Shown here: in pieces, positions 1 to 5,347 of the stretch
How the letters are laid out: each line of letters starts with the position of its first letter
Numbering within the stretch: position 1 is the first letter of the stretch
Assembly: GCA_016212685.1 (NCBI GenBank)
Contig: JACREW010000001.1
Coordinates: 1 to 6,411 of the forward strand
Origin: Nitrospirota bacterium
Lineage (GTDB): Bacteria > Nitrospirota > Thermodesulfovibrionia > Thermodesulfovibrionales > Dissulfurispiraceae
Direction: 5' to 3'
DNA: 6,411 bases
Translations under genes and position numbers: made by a program
Notes under the pieces: generated by a model
What the model saw: only the letters and a program-made list of their open reading frames with translations
Told to the model about the DNA's origin: nothing
The model's database searches: none

Positions 1-385
1 CTATTTTAAAAGTGCTGTAGAGGCTGAACGGTATGGAAATAAATTCTCCAGCATAGATTAAGAGCAGAAAAAAGAGCCAGCCCGCAGCGATAAAGGAAAG
101 ATTAAGAGATGCCGCCCACGAATTATAAATATTCAGCATGCCTCCGAATACAAACGCTATGGTAACGATATTGCCGAATATGGACGAAACAAAACCGAAT
201 TTGGTCTTGTCAGCTTCGTATTCCTGAGTCTTTTTCATTAGGGCTTCATCGATCCGCCCCTCGAATTCAGGAGGTATTTTTGCTCCTGCCTTTTGCATGT
301 GTTTGAGGTTTAGATATTGGACGCTGTATTCGAATGCCTCTTTGAGGATGTAAAGGCAGAGAATGAGAAAAAGATAAATTTTCAG
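1..385 (-). CDS. M48 family (Ste24/CAAX prenyl protease type) membrane metallopeptidase, N-terminal part
   Basis: The window edge cuts this gene after 128 codons, before the HEXXH zinc site, so catalysis cannot be checked. The visible part matches the N-terminal membrane region of Ste24-like peptidases: a hydrophobic start (KIYLFLILCLYIL), a charged loop containing KIPPEF, membrane segments at about residues 64-85 and 95-118, and the typical IPFSLYSTFKI at 118-128. Family members cleave membrane-associated substrates, usually at the cytoplasmic membrane. There is no ATG, GTG or TTG start where the family N-terminus should begin. The frame is open from a TAA at about 406-404, and a strong AGGAGG (396-391) sits five bases before CTG at 385-383, giving (M)KIYLFLIL, which I take as the start. 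The first in-frame ATG is residue 30 and would remove the first membrane segment. The gene is divergent from the phosphofructokinase gene. The family call is confident; the start codon is inferred. Confidence 0.8.
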   Translation of the reverse strand, partial: MKIYLFLILCLYILKEAFEYSVQYLNLKHMQKAGAKIPPEFEGRIDEALMKKTQEYEADKTKFGFVSSIFGNIVTIAFVFGGMLNIYNSWAASLNLSFIAAGWLFFLLLIYAGEFISIPFSLYSTFKI

Positions 386-402
386 CGCAACCTCCTGTTT
401 TA

Positions 403-431
403 TTTAAAAAGCGTAGATAATGAGATACAAT
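403..431 (+). promoter_or_regulatory. putative sigma70-type promoter of the phosphofructokinase gene
   Basis: TTTAAA at 403-408 (4 of 6 to TTGACA) is 17 bases from TACAAT at 426-431 (5 of 6 to TATAAT). It lies in the short divergent gap between the protease and phosphofructokinase starts. It predicts a 5' leader of about 35 bases that carries the GGGGAGG ribosome site at 460-466. The gap is AT-rich, so chance matches are possible. Confidence 0.45.
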
Positions 432-472
432 ATAACATAATTAGGCGCAAACATTTTAAGGGGAGGATATTT

Positions 473-1567
473 ATGGAAAAAATGATGAGGATAGCGATCA
501 ATACCGGCGGGGGAGACGCGCCGGGGCTTAATGCGGTAATCGAGGCGGTCGTGCTTTCCGCTTATAACAGGAACTGGGAGGTATACGGCATCAAAAACGG
601 CTATGCCGGGCTCTTGAACACCGATGAGATCATCCGCTTGACGCCCGATAATGTGCGCCGCATATCGAGCATCGGAGGAACGATCCTCGGAACGACCAAT
701 AAAGGCAACCCCTTTCAGATGCCCGTAAAAAACGCGGCGGGAGAGGTCGAAGTGCGCGATGTCTCGGATAAGGTTGTCGAGAACTTCAAGCGCCTCCGTC
801 TCGATTGCCTGATAGCCGTAGGCGGCGACGGAAGCCTTAAGATAGCCCATGATTTTTACAAAAAGGGGATCCCTGTTATCGGCGTTCCGAAGACCATAGA
901 CAATGACCTCGCCGCGACGGTAATTACATTCGGTTTCGATACTGCGGTCAGCATCGCTACAGAGGCGATAGACCGTCTCCATTCCACGGCGAAATCCCAT
1001 GACCGTGTAATGGTGGTGGAAGTAATGGGAAGGCACGCGGGCTGGATCGCCCTTAACAGCGGCATTTCAGGCAGCGCCGATGTCATACTTATTCCGGAAA
1101 TTCCCTTTGATATAGAAAAGATCTGCGATTATATAATGGGGCTCGATCTTCACGGGCAGCATTATGCCATAGTAGTTGCGGCGGAAGGTGCCGCGCCTGC
1201 CGGAGGTCGGCAGATCGACAAAGGTAAGGGCGAAGCAGGCCGTCAGGATGTAGTCCTCGGCGGCATCGGCGAGCATGTCGCAAAAGAAATAGCAGAAAAG
1301 ACGGGGAAAGATACTCGTTCATTGGTTTTGGGACATTTGCAGCGCGGCGGTTCGCCGACTACATTCGACAGGCTCCTTGCCCTCCGTTTCGGCGCGGCGG
1401 CAGTCCGCATGATCGAAAAGAAAAGCTTCGGAGTAATGATCGCCCTTGACCCGCCTGATGTAAAAGCGGTTCCTCTCGAAAAGGTCATCGATAAGATTAA
1501 AAAAGTTCCGCTTGACGGCGATACGGTAAAGACAGCGCGTGAGATCGGGATTTGTTTCGGGGACTAA
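473..1567 (+). CDS. pfkA: 6-phosphofructokinase, probably ATP-dependent
   Basis: Phosphorylates fructose 6-phosphate to fructose 1,6-bisphosphate in the cytoplasm, the committed step of glycolysis. The 364-residue protein has the family motifs in order: GGGDAPGLN (12-20), GGTILGTTN (68-76), GGDGS (117-121), PKTIDND (139-145, with Asp143 the expected catalytic base), MGRHAGW (185-191) and LGHLQRGGSP (286-295). Gly120 is the residue type typical of ATP users (PPi enzymes usually have Asp), but Lys140 is typical of PPi enzymes. This combination is known in a separate group of ATP-using enzymes, so ATP is favoured but not proven. I chose ATG 473 because GGGGAGG (460-466) lies six bases upstream and the motif spacing is normal. 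The frame stays open back to 317, but that part overlaps the divergent protease gene and has no family similarity. The TAA stop overlaps the stop of the convergent methyltransferase by four bases, and no terminator hairpin is visible. Confidence 0.95.
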   Translation: MEKMMRIAINTGGGDAPGLNAVIEAVVLSAYNRNWEVYGIKNGYAGLLNTDEIIRLTPDNVRRISSIGGTILGTTNKGNPFQMPVKNAAGEVEVRDVSDKVVENFKRLRLDCLIAVGGDGSLKIAHDFYKKGIPVIGVPKTIDNDLAATVITFGFDTAVSIATEAIDRLHSTAKSHDRVMVVEVMGRHAGWIALNSGISGSADVILIPEIPFDIEKICDYIMGLDLHGQHYAIVVAAEGAAPAGGRQIDKGKGEAGRQDVVLGGIGEHVAKEIAEKTGKDTRSLVLGHLQRGGSPTTFDRLLALRFGAAAVRMIEKKSFGVMIALDPPDVKAVPLEKVIDKIKKVPLDGDTVKTAREIGICFGD

Positions 1568-2178
1568 AATTTATTCGATTCCTTATACGCAAACATCGTG
1601 AAATCGTAATGTATCCTGTCGTGCCTCAGCGAGACATAAGGAGAAAGGTTTTCTATTGTGAAGCTGAAAATATCTTCGGGCGAGGTATAGTGCAGCTCAA
1701 AACTTTTTTGGGGATTGTAATGTGAAATGGCGTTAAATGCAAGAGCAATGCGGCAGCGCTGAAAAAGTTTTATCAGTGTGCTTTTGATATCCTCATCAAT
1801 GCCCTGGACTTGCAGATTGAACACGCCGCAGAGAAAGATATAGTCGAAATCCTCAGCGAAATTGTCTTTATCTATATCGAATACATTGAAATCAACGCCG
1901 GTAAATTTCTTCTTTGCCAGAGCAATGAGGTTTTCGTTTATATCATACCCGTGATACTCGACATGAATATCCCTGTCTTTCAAAAACCGATAAAAGTCGC
2001 CCTTGCCGCAGCCGAAGTCGAGGATTTTACTGCCGTTGATGTCTCCGATATCGAGCATTGCCAAATAACGCGATACCTGTCCTGCCGGTGACCAGCGCAC
2101 CGCTTCGGGCCTGTCGCCGTGAAGCATCAGATTATTGTCGAAAAAAGAGATGACGTATTCTTTTGAAAGCTCGTCCAT
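1564..2178 (-). CDS. class I SAM-dependent methyltransferase, substrate unknown
   Basis: A 204-residue soluble protein with a Rossmann-type methyltransferase core. Motif I is ILDFGCGKGDF (52-62), the acidic residue expected to bind the SAM ribose is Asp79 in YHGYDIN (76-82), and the post-II strand is FDYIFLCGVFN (111-121). The N-terminal helix region (WSPAGQVSRYLAML, 29-42) and the C-terminal part should set the substrate, but I recognise no subfamily that names it. The Shine-Dalgarno match before ATG 2178 is weak. The gene starts 12 bases after the stop of the UGA-containing frame at 2191-2523, so it is probably translated from the same transcript. It ends head-on against the phosphofructokinase gene with a four-base overlap of stop codons. 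Fold assignment is secure; function beyond methyl transfer is open. Confidence 0.85.
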   Translation of the reverse strand: MDELSKEYVISFFDNNLMLHGDRPEAVRWSPAGQVSRYLAMLDIGDINGSKILDFGCGKGDFYRFLKDRDIHVEYHGYDINENLIALAKKKFTGVDFNVFDIDKDNFAEDFDYIFLCGVFNLQVQGIDEDIKSTLIKLFQRCRIALAFNAISHYNPQKSFELHYTSPEDIFSFTIENLSPYVSLRHDRIHYDFTMFAYKESNKF

Positions 2179-2190
2179 AATAAAACCGTA

Positions 2191-2523
2191 TTACGAAATC
2201 TTTTCGAGGATAGATTTCGATAATTTTACAAAACATACGCCTTCGGGCATCTTGCAGTTTCCAGCCTTTTTTTGCCCGACCGCGTCCTCTATAATTTTCA
2301 ATCCGGTTAGGATTTTTTTTGCTTCGGAGAGAATGCCCGACATCTCCGGTGACAGCGATTTTATATCGGCGTCGTATTGCCGCTCGAATTCCGCGAGGTC
2401 TTCCCTTATATTCCTAACGCTGTTCGTGAATGCCTTGCAGACTCAGCACATGGGATCGGACTGCCGATTCGCAAACACTCCGGAAATGTAGCGATAATAA
2501 CGTATTCGATTAGAGAGTTCCAT
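2191..2523 (-). CDS. small Cys-rich protein with in-frame UGA: candidate selenoprotein (or nonsense-interrupted gene)
   Basis: The frame runs 110 codons from ATG 2523 to TAA 2191, interrupted only by TGA at 2445-2443 (codon 27). Read through, it gives DPMC-U-VCKAF, so the possible selenocysteine sits inside a CxxC pair (Cys26, Cys29); two more cysteines lie at 90 and 97 (GNCKMPEGVCF). The part after the TGA (83 codons) looks like real protein: amphipathic, charged, no frameshift, with its stop placed 12 bases before the methyltransferase ATG. GGAG lies five bases upstream of ATG 2523 and a TATAAT box further upstream, so the start is well supported. A two-part hairpin follows the TGA (2431-2410), but its loop does not fully fit the bacterial SECIS rule. 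I recognise no family. Alternatives are a nonsense mutation (for example from CGA or TGG) or a sequencing error. General UGA recoding is excluded by the long genes nearby. Redox or metal binding is only inferred from the cysteines. Confidence 0.55.
2410..2431 (-). promoter_or_regulatory. SECIS-like hairpin downstream of the in-frame UGA
   Basis: In the mRNA, AUUC (2431-2428) pairs with GAAU (2413-2410), and after a 3-base bulge ACG (2427-2425) pairs with CGU (2419-2417) around the loop AACAG. The loop begins 19 bases after the UGA, inside the usual distance for bacterial SECIS elements. The usual G in the first two loop positions is absent and the stem is short. A competing pairing GCUG/CAGC that includes the UGA is also possible. 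This is weak support only. Confidence 0.25.
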
Positions 2524-2550
2524 AATGTCTCCATTTAAAACAAAACTGTA

Positions 2551-2582
2551 ATTATATTAAGTCAGACCTGAGTTTTTTGCAA
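2551..2582 (-). promoter_or_regulatory. putative promoter of the UGA-containing gene and methyltransferase
   Basis: A perfect TATAAT lies on the minus strand at 2556-2551, about 27 bases upstream of ATG 2523, giving a leader of roughly 20 bases with GGAG. The -35 side is poor: TTGCAA at 2582-2577 has a 20-base spacer. The -10 box is convincing; the rest is not. Confidence 0.4.
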
Positions 2583-2629
2583 AACATCTAAAGGGCAAGT
2601 CAGCTTCAACGACTTTATCGTCATTATAC

Positions 2630-2756
2630 GGAAAGACAAAGCATTTCCGCTTCATTCTCGAAAGGCATCCGAGCCTTCCTCCGAAGCTGCGCCAGCCCGC
2701 TTAAACATCCATGTTACGCTTGGGCTGCCGAAGTCGCTCCAATACTTTGCCTTTCC
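2630..2756. repeat. 127-bp imperfect inverted-repeat element with internal hairpin
   Basis: The ends are 16-base inverted repeats with 14 matches: 2630-2645 (GGAAAGACAAAGCATT) and the complement of 2741-2756 (GGAAAGGCAAAGTATT). Inside, 2693-2727 folds into a hairpin with CAGCCC/GGGCTG at the base and AACAT/ATGTT around a CC loop. The hairpin is flanked by two similar direct 13-mers, 2681-2693 and 2728-2740 (CCGAAG followed by a GC-rich part, 10 of 13 matching). No target-site duplication is evident. It resembles a MITE or REP-like intergenic repeat. The right end overlaps the -35 region of the mnmE promoter, so it could affect mnmE expression. No coding frame is convincing here. Confidence 0.5.
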
Positions 2757-2774
2757 GCGCAGCTTTGCTATAAT
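2747..2774 (+). promoter_or_regulatory. extended -10 promoter of mnmE, predicted leaderless
   Basis: TTGCCT at 2747-2752 is 16 bases from TATAAT at 2769-2774, which is preceded by TGC, forming an extended -10 (TGCTATAAT). The box ends six bases before the mnmE ATG, so transcription should begin at or next to that A. There is no Shine-Dalgarno sequence between the box and the start codon. Confidence 0.6.
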
Positions 2775-2780
2775 CGTTAG

Positions 2781-4163
2781 ATGAATTATCTTGATGACAC
2801 AATTGCCGCCATATCCACGGCCACAGGAGAGGGAGGTATAGGCATAGTCCGCCTCAGCGGCAAGGATGCGATTGCCGTCGCCGATAAAGTATTTTCATCC
2901 CCCAAGGCCAAACGGCTTAATGATGCCAAATCCCATACCGTTGTTTACGGTTTTATAATCGACCCTGCGAATAATGAAAAAATCGACGAGGTTCTTGTTA
3001 CTGTCATGAGAGCGCCTAAGACCTACACAAAGGAGGATGTGGTGGAGATCAACTGCCACGGCGGAATGCTTCCCTTGCGTAAAGCTCTTGCGATGCTTTT
3101 GAAGGAAGGCGCGCGGCTTGCGGAGCCCGGCGAATTTACGAGAAGGGCGTTTCTGAACGGCAGGATAGACCTTTCTCAGGCAGAGGCGGTTATCGACGTG
3201 ATAAGGTCTAAGACAGAGCAGGCCGAAAGGCTGGCGCTTCAACAGCTTGAGGGAAGATTGTCCGCAAGGATAGCGGATATAAAGGAGAGGCTCGCAAATA
3301 TTTGCGCTCATGTGGAGGCATATATAGATTTCCCTGAAGAAGAAATAGAGACTCCTGTAAAAGATGCGGTGATCGGTTCCATGCAGGCTGCAACGGAAGA
3401 TTTGATGGCCCTTTCAAGGGGCTATGACGAGGGAAAATTTTTCAGGGAAGGCGTTTCTACGGCTATTGTGGGCAAGCCGAATGTCGGCAAGTCGTCCCTT
3501 TTGAACGCGCTTTTGCAAAAGGACAGGGCGATAGTCACCGAGATGCCCGGAACCACGAGGGATGTGATAGAGGACTATCTGAATATCAAAGGCCTGCCGT
3601 TGAAGATAATGGATACCGCGGGAATAAGGGAAACCCACGACTTAGCCGAGATGGAGGGCGTGAAGCGGAGCCTGCGGGCGATAGAAGGCGCGGACATTGT
3701 AATAGCCGTTCTCGATGCCGGCAGGACGCTCGATGAGGCCGACATGGAGCTTATCGAAAGGGTTAAGGCGAAAAGAGCGGTATTTGTAATAAACAAATCG
3801 GATATCGCAAATCCTGCATTTCAGCCCTCAACCCTCAATCTTCAGTCTATTATCAATGTTTCCGCATTAACAGGCGACGGCATAGACACACTAAAGGATG
3901 CCGTTTATTCCCTCTGCATATCTACGGGCGGCGACGCAGGCGTGGAGGATGTGATCATAACGAACATAAGGCATAAGCAATCCATAGACAATGCGTTGAA
4001 ATCCATCAAAGAGGCGGCAGAGGCATTAGAGGGAGGTCAGCCCCTTGAGGTTGCGGCACTTTTCCTCCGCGAATCGCTCGACAGTCTCGGGGAGATAGTG
4101 GGAGTCGTCACCACCGAAGACATCCTGAACAGGATATTCAGCGAGTTTTGTATAGGGAAGTAA
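2781..4163 (+). CDS. mnmE: tRNA uridine-5-carboxymethylaminomethyl(34) synthesis GTPase MnmE
   Basis: With MnmG, MnmE installs the carboxymethylaminomethyl group on the wobble uridine of certain tRNAs, using a folate one-carbon unit and GTP hydrolysis in the cytoplasm. The 460-residue length is normal. The N-terminal folate-binding domain begins DTIAAISTATGEGGIGIVR (6-24), which fixes the start at ATG 2781. The inserted G domain carries G1 GKPNVGKS (231-238, with Asn234 the expected potassium ligand), G2 in MPGTTRD (255-261), G3 DTAG (278-281), G4 NKSD (338-341) and G5 SALTG (361-365). The protein ends with the catalytic-motif tail CIGK (457-460). All key residues are present. There is no ribosome binding site and the gene is probably leaderless. 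A short CCCTCAA tandem lies in the G4-G5 loop codons. An attC-like junction begins seven bases after the stop, so an ordinary downstream neighbour may have been displaced. Confidence 0.97.
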   Translation: MNYLDDTIAAISTATGEGGIGIVRLSGKDAIAVADKVFSSPKAKRLNDAKSHTVVYGFIIDPANNEKIDEVLVTVMRAPKTYTKEDVVEINCHGGMLPLRKALAMLLKEGARLAEPGEFTRRAFLNGRIDLSQAEAVIDVIRSKTEQAERLALQQLEGRLSARIADIKERLANICAHVEAYIDFPEEEIETPVKDAVIGSMQAATEDLMALSRGYDEGKFFREGVSTAIVGKPNVGKSSLLNALLQKDRAIVTEMPGTTRDVIEDYLNIKGLPLKIMDTAGIRETHDLAEMEGVKRSLRAIEGADIVIAVLDAGRTLDEADMELIERVKAKRAVFVINKSDIANPAFQPSTLNLQSIINVSALTGDGIDTLKDAVYSLCISTGGDAGVEDVIITNIRHKQSIDNALKSIKEAAEALEGGQPLEVAALFLRESLDSLGEIVGVVTTEDILNRIFSEFCIGK

Positions 4164-4166
4164 GAG

Positions 4167-4230
4167 ATGGAACGATTGAATTAATTAACGGGCGGCTACT
4201 CGTCGTCCCGTCGAATGACTCGTTAGAGGC
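4167..4230 (-). other. attC-like recombination site after the DUF2442 gene
   Basis: On the minus strand it reads CTCTAACGAGTCATTC ... TTAATTCAATCGTTCCAT. AACGA pairs with TCGTT at the ends, a GTC is left extrahelical, and GACGGG (with one wobble) pairs with CCCGTT around an inner loop. This L''/L' layout resembles attC sites of gammaproteobacterial cassettes. The last box is GTTCCAT rather than GTTRRRY, as expected if the bases after G were supplied by a non-attC target next to mnmE. The stop codon of the DUF2442 gene lies inside it. Confidence 0.45.
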
Positions 4231-4493
4231 TTCTTTGATTCAAATTTCAGAGGGTATTTCTCAGGATTTTCGAGGTTGTCAATTTCAAGGTCAACATCCA
4301 ATTGAGGCCAATATAGATGGTAGCCGTGAAGCAATTGAACGTTTTGTATGGAATTCAATGTCTGGTCTTTAAAATATGGATAATCCTTATAGCTTAGGAA
4401 GTATTCTTTTTCTTTTACATACAGCCATATGCCAAGGGGCGTTATATTTTCAACGCTTACTGAAATGCTTTTGCCATGTTTTGATGATTTCAT
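4185..4493 (-). CDS. DUF2442 domain protein
   Basis: A 102-residue protein with the DUF2442 pattern: HGKSISVSVENITPLGIWLYV near the start, then EYFLSYKDYPYFKDQ, IQNVQLLHGYHLYWPQLDVD and DNLENPEKYP. Members are small proteins often encoded beside a DUF4160 gene, and the pair has been suggested to be toxin-antitoxin-like; that role is not established. The start at ATG 4493 is supported by GGAG seven bases upstream, embedded in the end of the DUF4160 frame, so the two genes overlap by 44 bases and are probably coupled. The domain ends near residue 86. The last 14 residues (PLTSHSTGRRVAAR) are encoded by the attC-like site and are probably an incidental read-through tail. Confidence 0.85.
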   Translation of the reverse strand: MKSSKHGKSISVSVENITPLGIWLYVKEKEYFLSYKDYPYFKDQTLNSIQNVQLLHGYHLYWPQLDVDLEIDNLENPEKYPLKFESKKPLTSHSTGRRVAAR

Positions 4494-4692
4494 TTTTATG
4501 CTCCTCGACTATTTTTTGAATTTCATTCAGCTTTTTTGGATTCAACCCATGAGATATAGCCAATGATATTATGGGTTCTATCCAAAATTTAGCCTCTCCA
4601 TCTTCGCATGTTACATGGATATGGATTCTGTCCTCCTCATTTGAGAGGAAATAAAATCTATATCCCTTTTCCCTGAAAATTGAAGGACTCAT
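4450..4692 (-). CDS. DUF4160 domain protein
   Basis: An 80-residue protein matching DUF4160 along its full length: the MSPSIFREKGYRFYFLSNEE start, RIHIHV (23-28), DGEAKFWIEP (31-40), then a helical end (IVEEHKNEIIKTWQKHF). The histidines in IHIHV are a family hallmark. DUF4160 genes commonly sit directly before DUF2442 genes, as here, with a 44-base overlap; a toxin-antitoxin-like function is a proposal in the field, not shown by this sequence. The start at ATG 4692 is fixed by the family N-terminus, although only AGGG four bases upstream serves as a ribosome site. A TAGAAT box shortly upstream could drive expression with a very short leader. Confidence 0.85.
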   Translation of the reverse strand: MSPSIFREKGYRFYFLSNEEDRIHIHVTCEDGEAKFWIEPIISLAISHGLNPKKLNEIQKIVEEHKNEIIKTWQKHFSKR

Positions 4693-4734
4693 ATAGCCCT
4701 ATTCTACCATCAAAAGGTTGAGACAAACCAGATG

Positions 4735-4854
4735 TTAAATATTTTGTGCCTTGTAATCACCAGATGCTCCATTAATTTGACGTGTAATTGAGAACAACCG
4801 TCCTCTTTTCCCTTCTTCGGCGATCCAGTGAATAGCCTCCTTAGAACAGATCCT
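4735..4854 (-). other. unassigned open frame between the two-TM gene and DUF4160 (possible gene remnant)
   Basis: Downstream of the two-TM gene, one minus-strand frame is open for 39 codons to TAA 4737-4735 and reads like protein (EAIHWIAEEGKRGRLFSIT, then RQINGASGDYKAQNI). It has no ATG, GTG or TTG start at its beginning, although AAGGAGG at 4843-4837 overlaps the preceding stop. A second frame is also open to a TGA near 4715. It may be the tail of a truncated cassette gene or chance. No attC-like palindrome is visible in 4693-4840. Confidence 0.2.
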
Positions 4855-5320
4855 TCATTACTTGGATTTTGAGGACTATATAGCCCACAATCATTGTCAA
4901 TGATCCCATTGCAAAGAGTAATGGTTGTTCAAGTATCTTTCCGATATCCTTTGCTGCCGCTTTGAGTTGCATGACTGGCACAGATGCAATCGCATGTCCA
5001 TTAGAATCCAAGAAAATTGCCGAAGCCGAGAGAGGAATACCATAGCCACTTTGATCAGACAGTTTGATCTGTTTAGTTTTACTAACGAAGTCGTTCTTTT
5101 TTTCAGTTGTCGGTATGTTTAGCGCCACCACCGCTAATAACGATCTGTATTCTTGATCTTCAGGAGTCAAATATCCTTTTTTCTGCAAATTATTTATGCC
5201 AGTAAGTGCCATCTTTATGCCATCCTTATAGAACATACTAGGAAATGCGGCATTGAGCATAGAAAATCCACTAATGACAAGAAGAACCAGACCAAGTAAG
5301 TATCGAATAAAAGTAATCAT
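4841..5320 (-). CDS. hypothetical two-TM membrane protein
   Basis: A 159-residue protein that I do not assign to a family. Residues 4-26 (RYLLGLVLLVISGFSMLNA) form an N-terminal membrane segment, which could be an uncleaved signal anchor. A central soluble region (about 30-130) has mixed polar sequence, including NLQKKGYLTPEDQEYRSLLA and ASAIFLDSNGHAIASVPVMQ. A second membrane segment lies at about 134-152 (LLFAMGSLTMIVGYIVLKI). No catalytic motif or cysteine is visible. The start at ATG 5320 has a GGGGG tract about ten bases upstream and gives a clean hydrophobic N-terminus. The gene begins about 34 bases after the GTTAGAAC end of the attC-like site at 5348-5416, the typical layout of an integron cassette gene. 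Codons are A/T-rich compared with mnmE. Confidence 0.7.
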   Translation of the reverse strand: MITFIRYLLGLVLLVISGFSMLNAAFPSMFYKDGIKMALTGINNLQKKGYLTPEDQEYRSLLAVVALNIPTTEKKNDFVSKTKQIKLSDQSGYGIPLSASAIFLDSNGHAIASVPVMQLKAAAKDIGKILEQPLLFAMGSLTMIVGYIVLKIQVMKDLF

Positions 5321-5347
5321 AAGAGAAATACCCCCTTATATTGTTTG

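Noticed and set aside
317..472. In-frame extension of phosphofructokinase upstream of ATG 473
   Set aside because: The extra residues have no family similarity, overlap the divergent protease gene, and lack a ribosome site; ATG 473 has GGGGAGG at the right distance.
404..1036. Long antisense frame (210 codons) opposite phosphofructokinase
   Set aside because: The sense strand carries all conserved kinase motifs; the antisense translation has no recognisable domain and is a codon-bias shadow.
2443..2445. UGA read as Gly or Trp through an alternative genetic code
   Set aside because: The long genes here (pfkA, mnmE, methyltransferase) contain no in-frame UGA, which would be expected under a general reassignment.
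2135..2491. Plus-strand frame across the selenoprotein candidate
   Set aside because: The minus strand has the ribosome site, promoter and tight junction with the methyltransferase; the plus frame starts inside the methyltransferase gene and has none of these.
2895..3311. Antisense frame (138 codons) opposite mnmE
   Set aside because: It lies wholly within the conserved mnmE coding sequence and has no protein-like features.
4148..4372. Plus-strand frame starting within the end of mnmE
   Set aside because: It runs through the attC-like site and antisense to DUF2442, which has clear family similarity.
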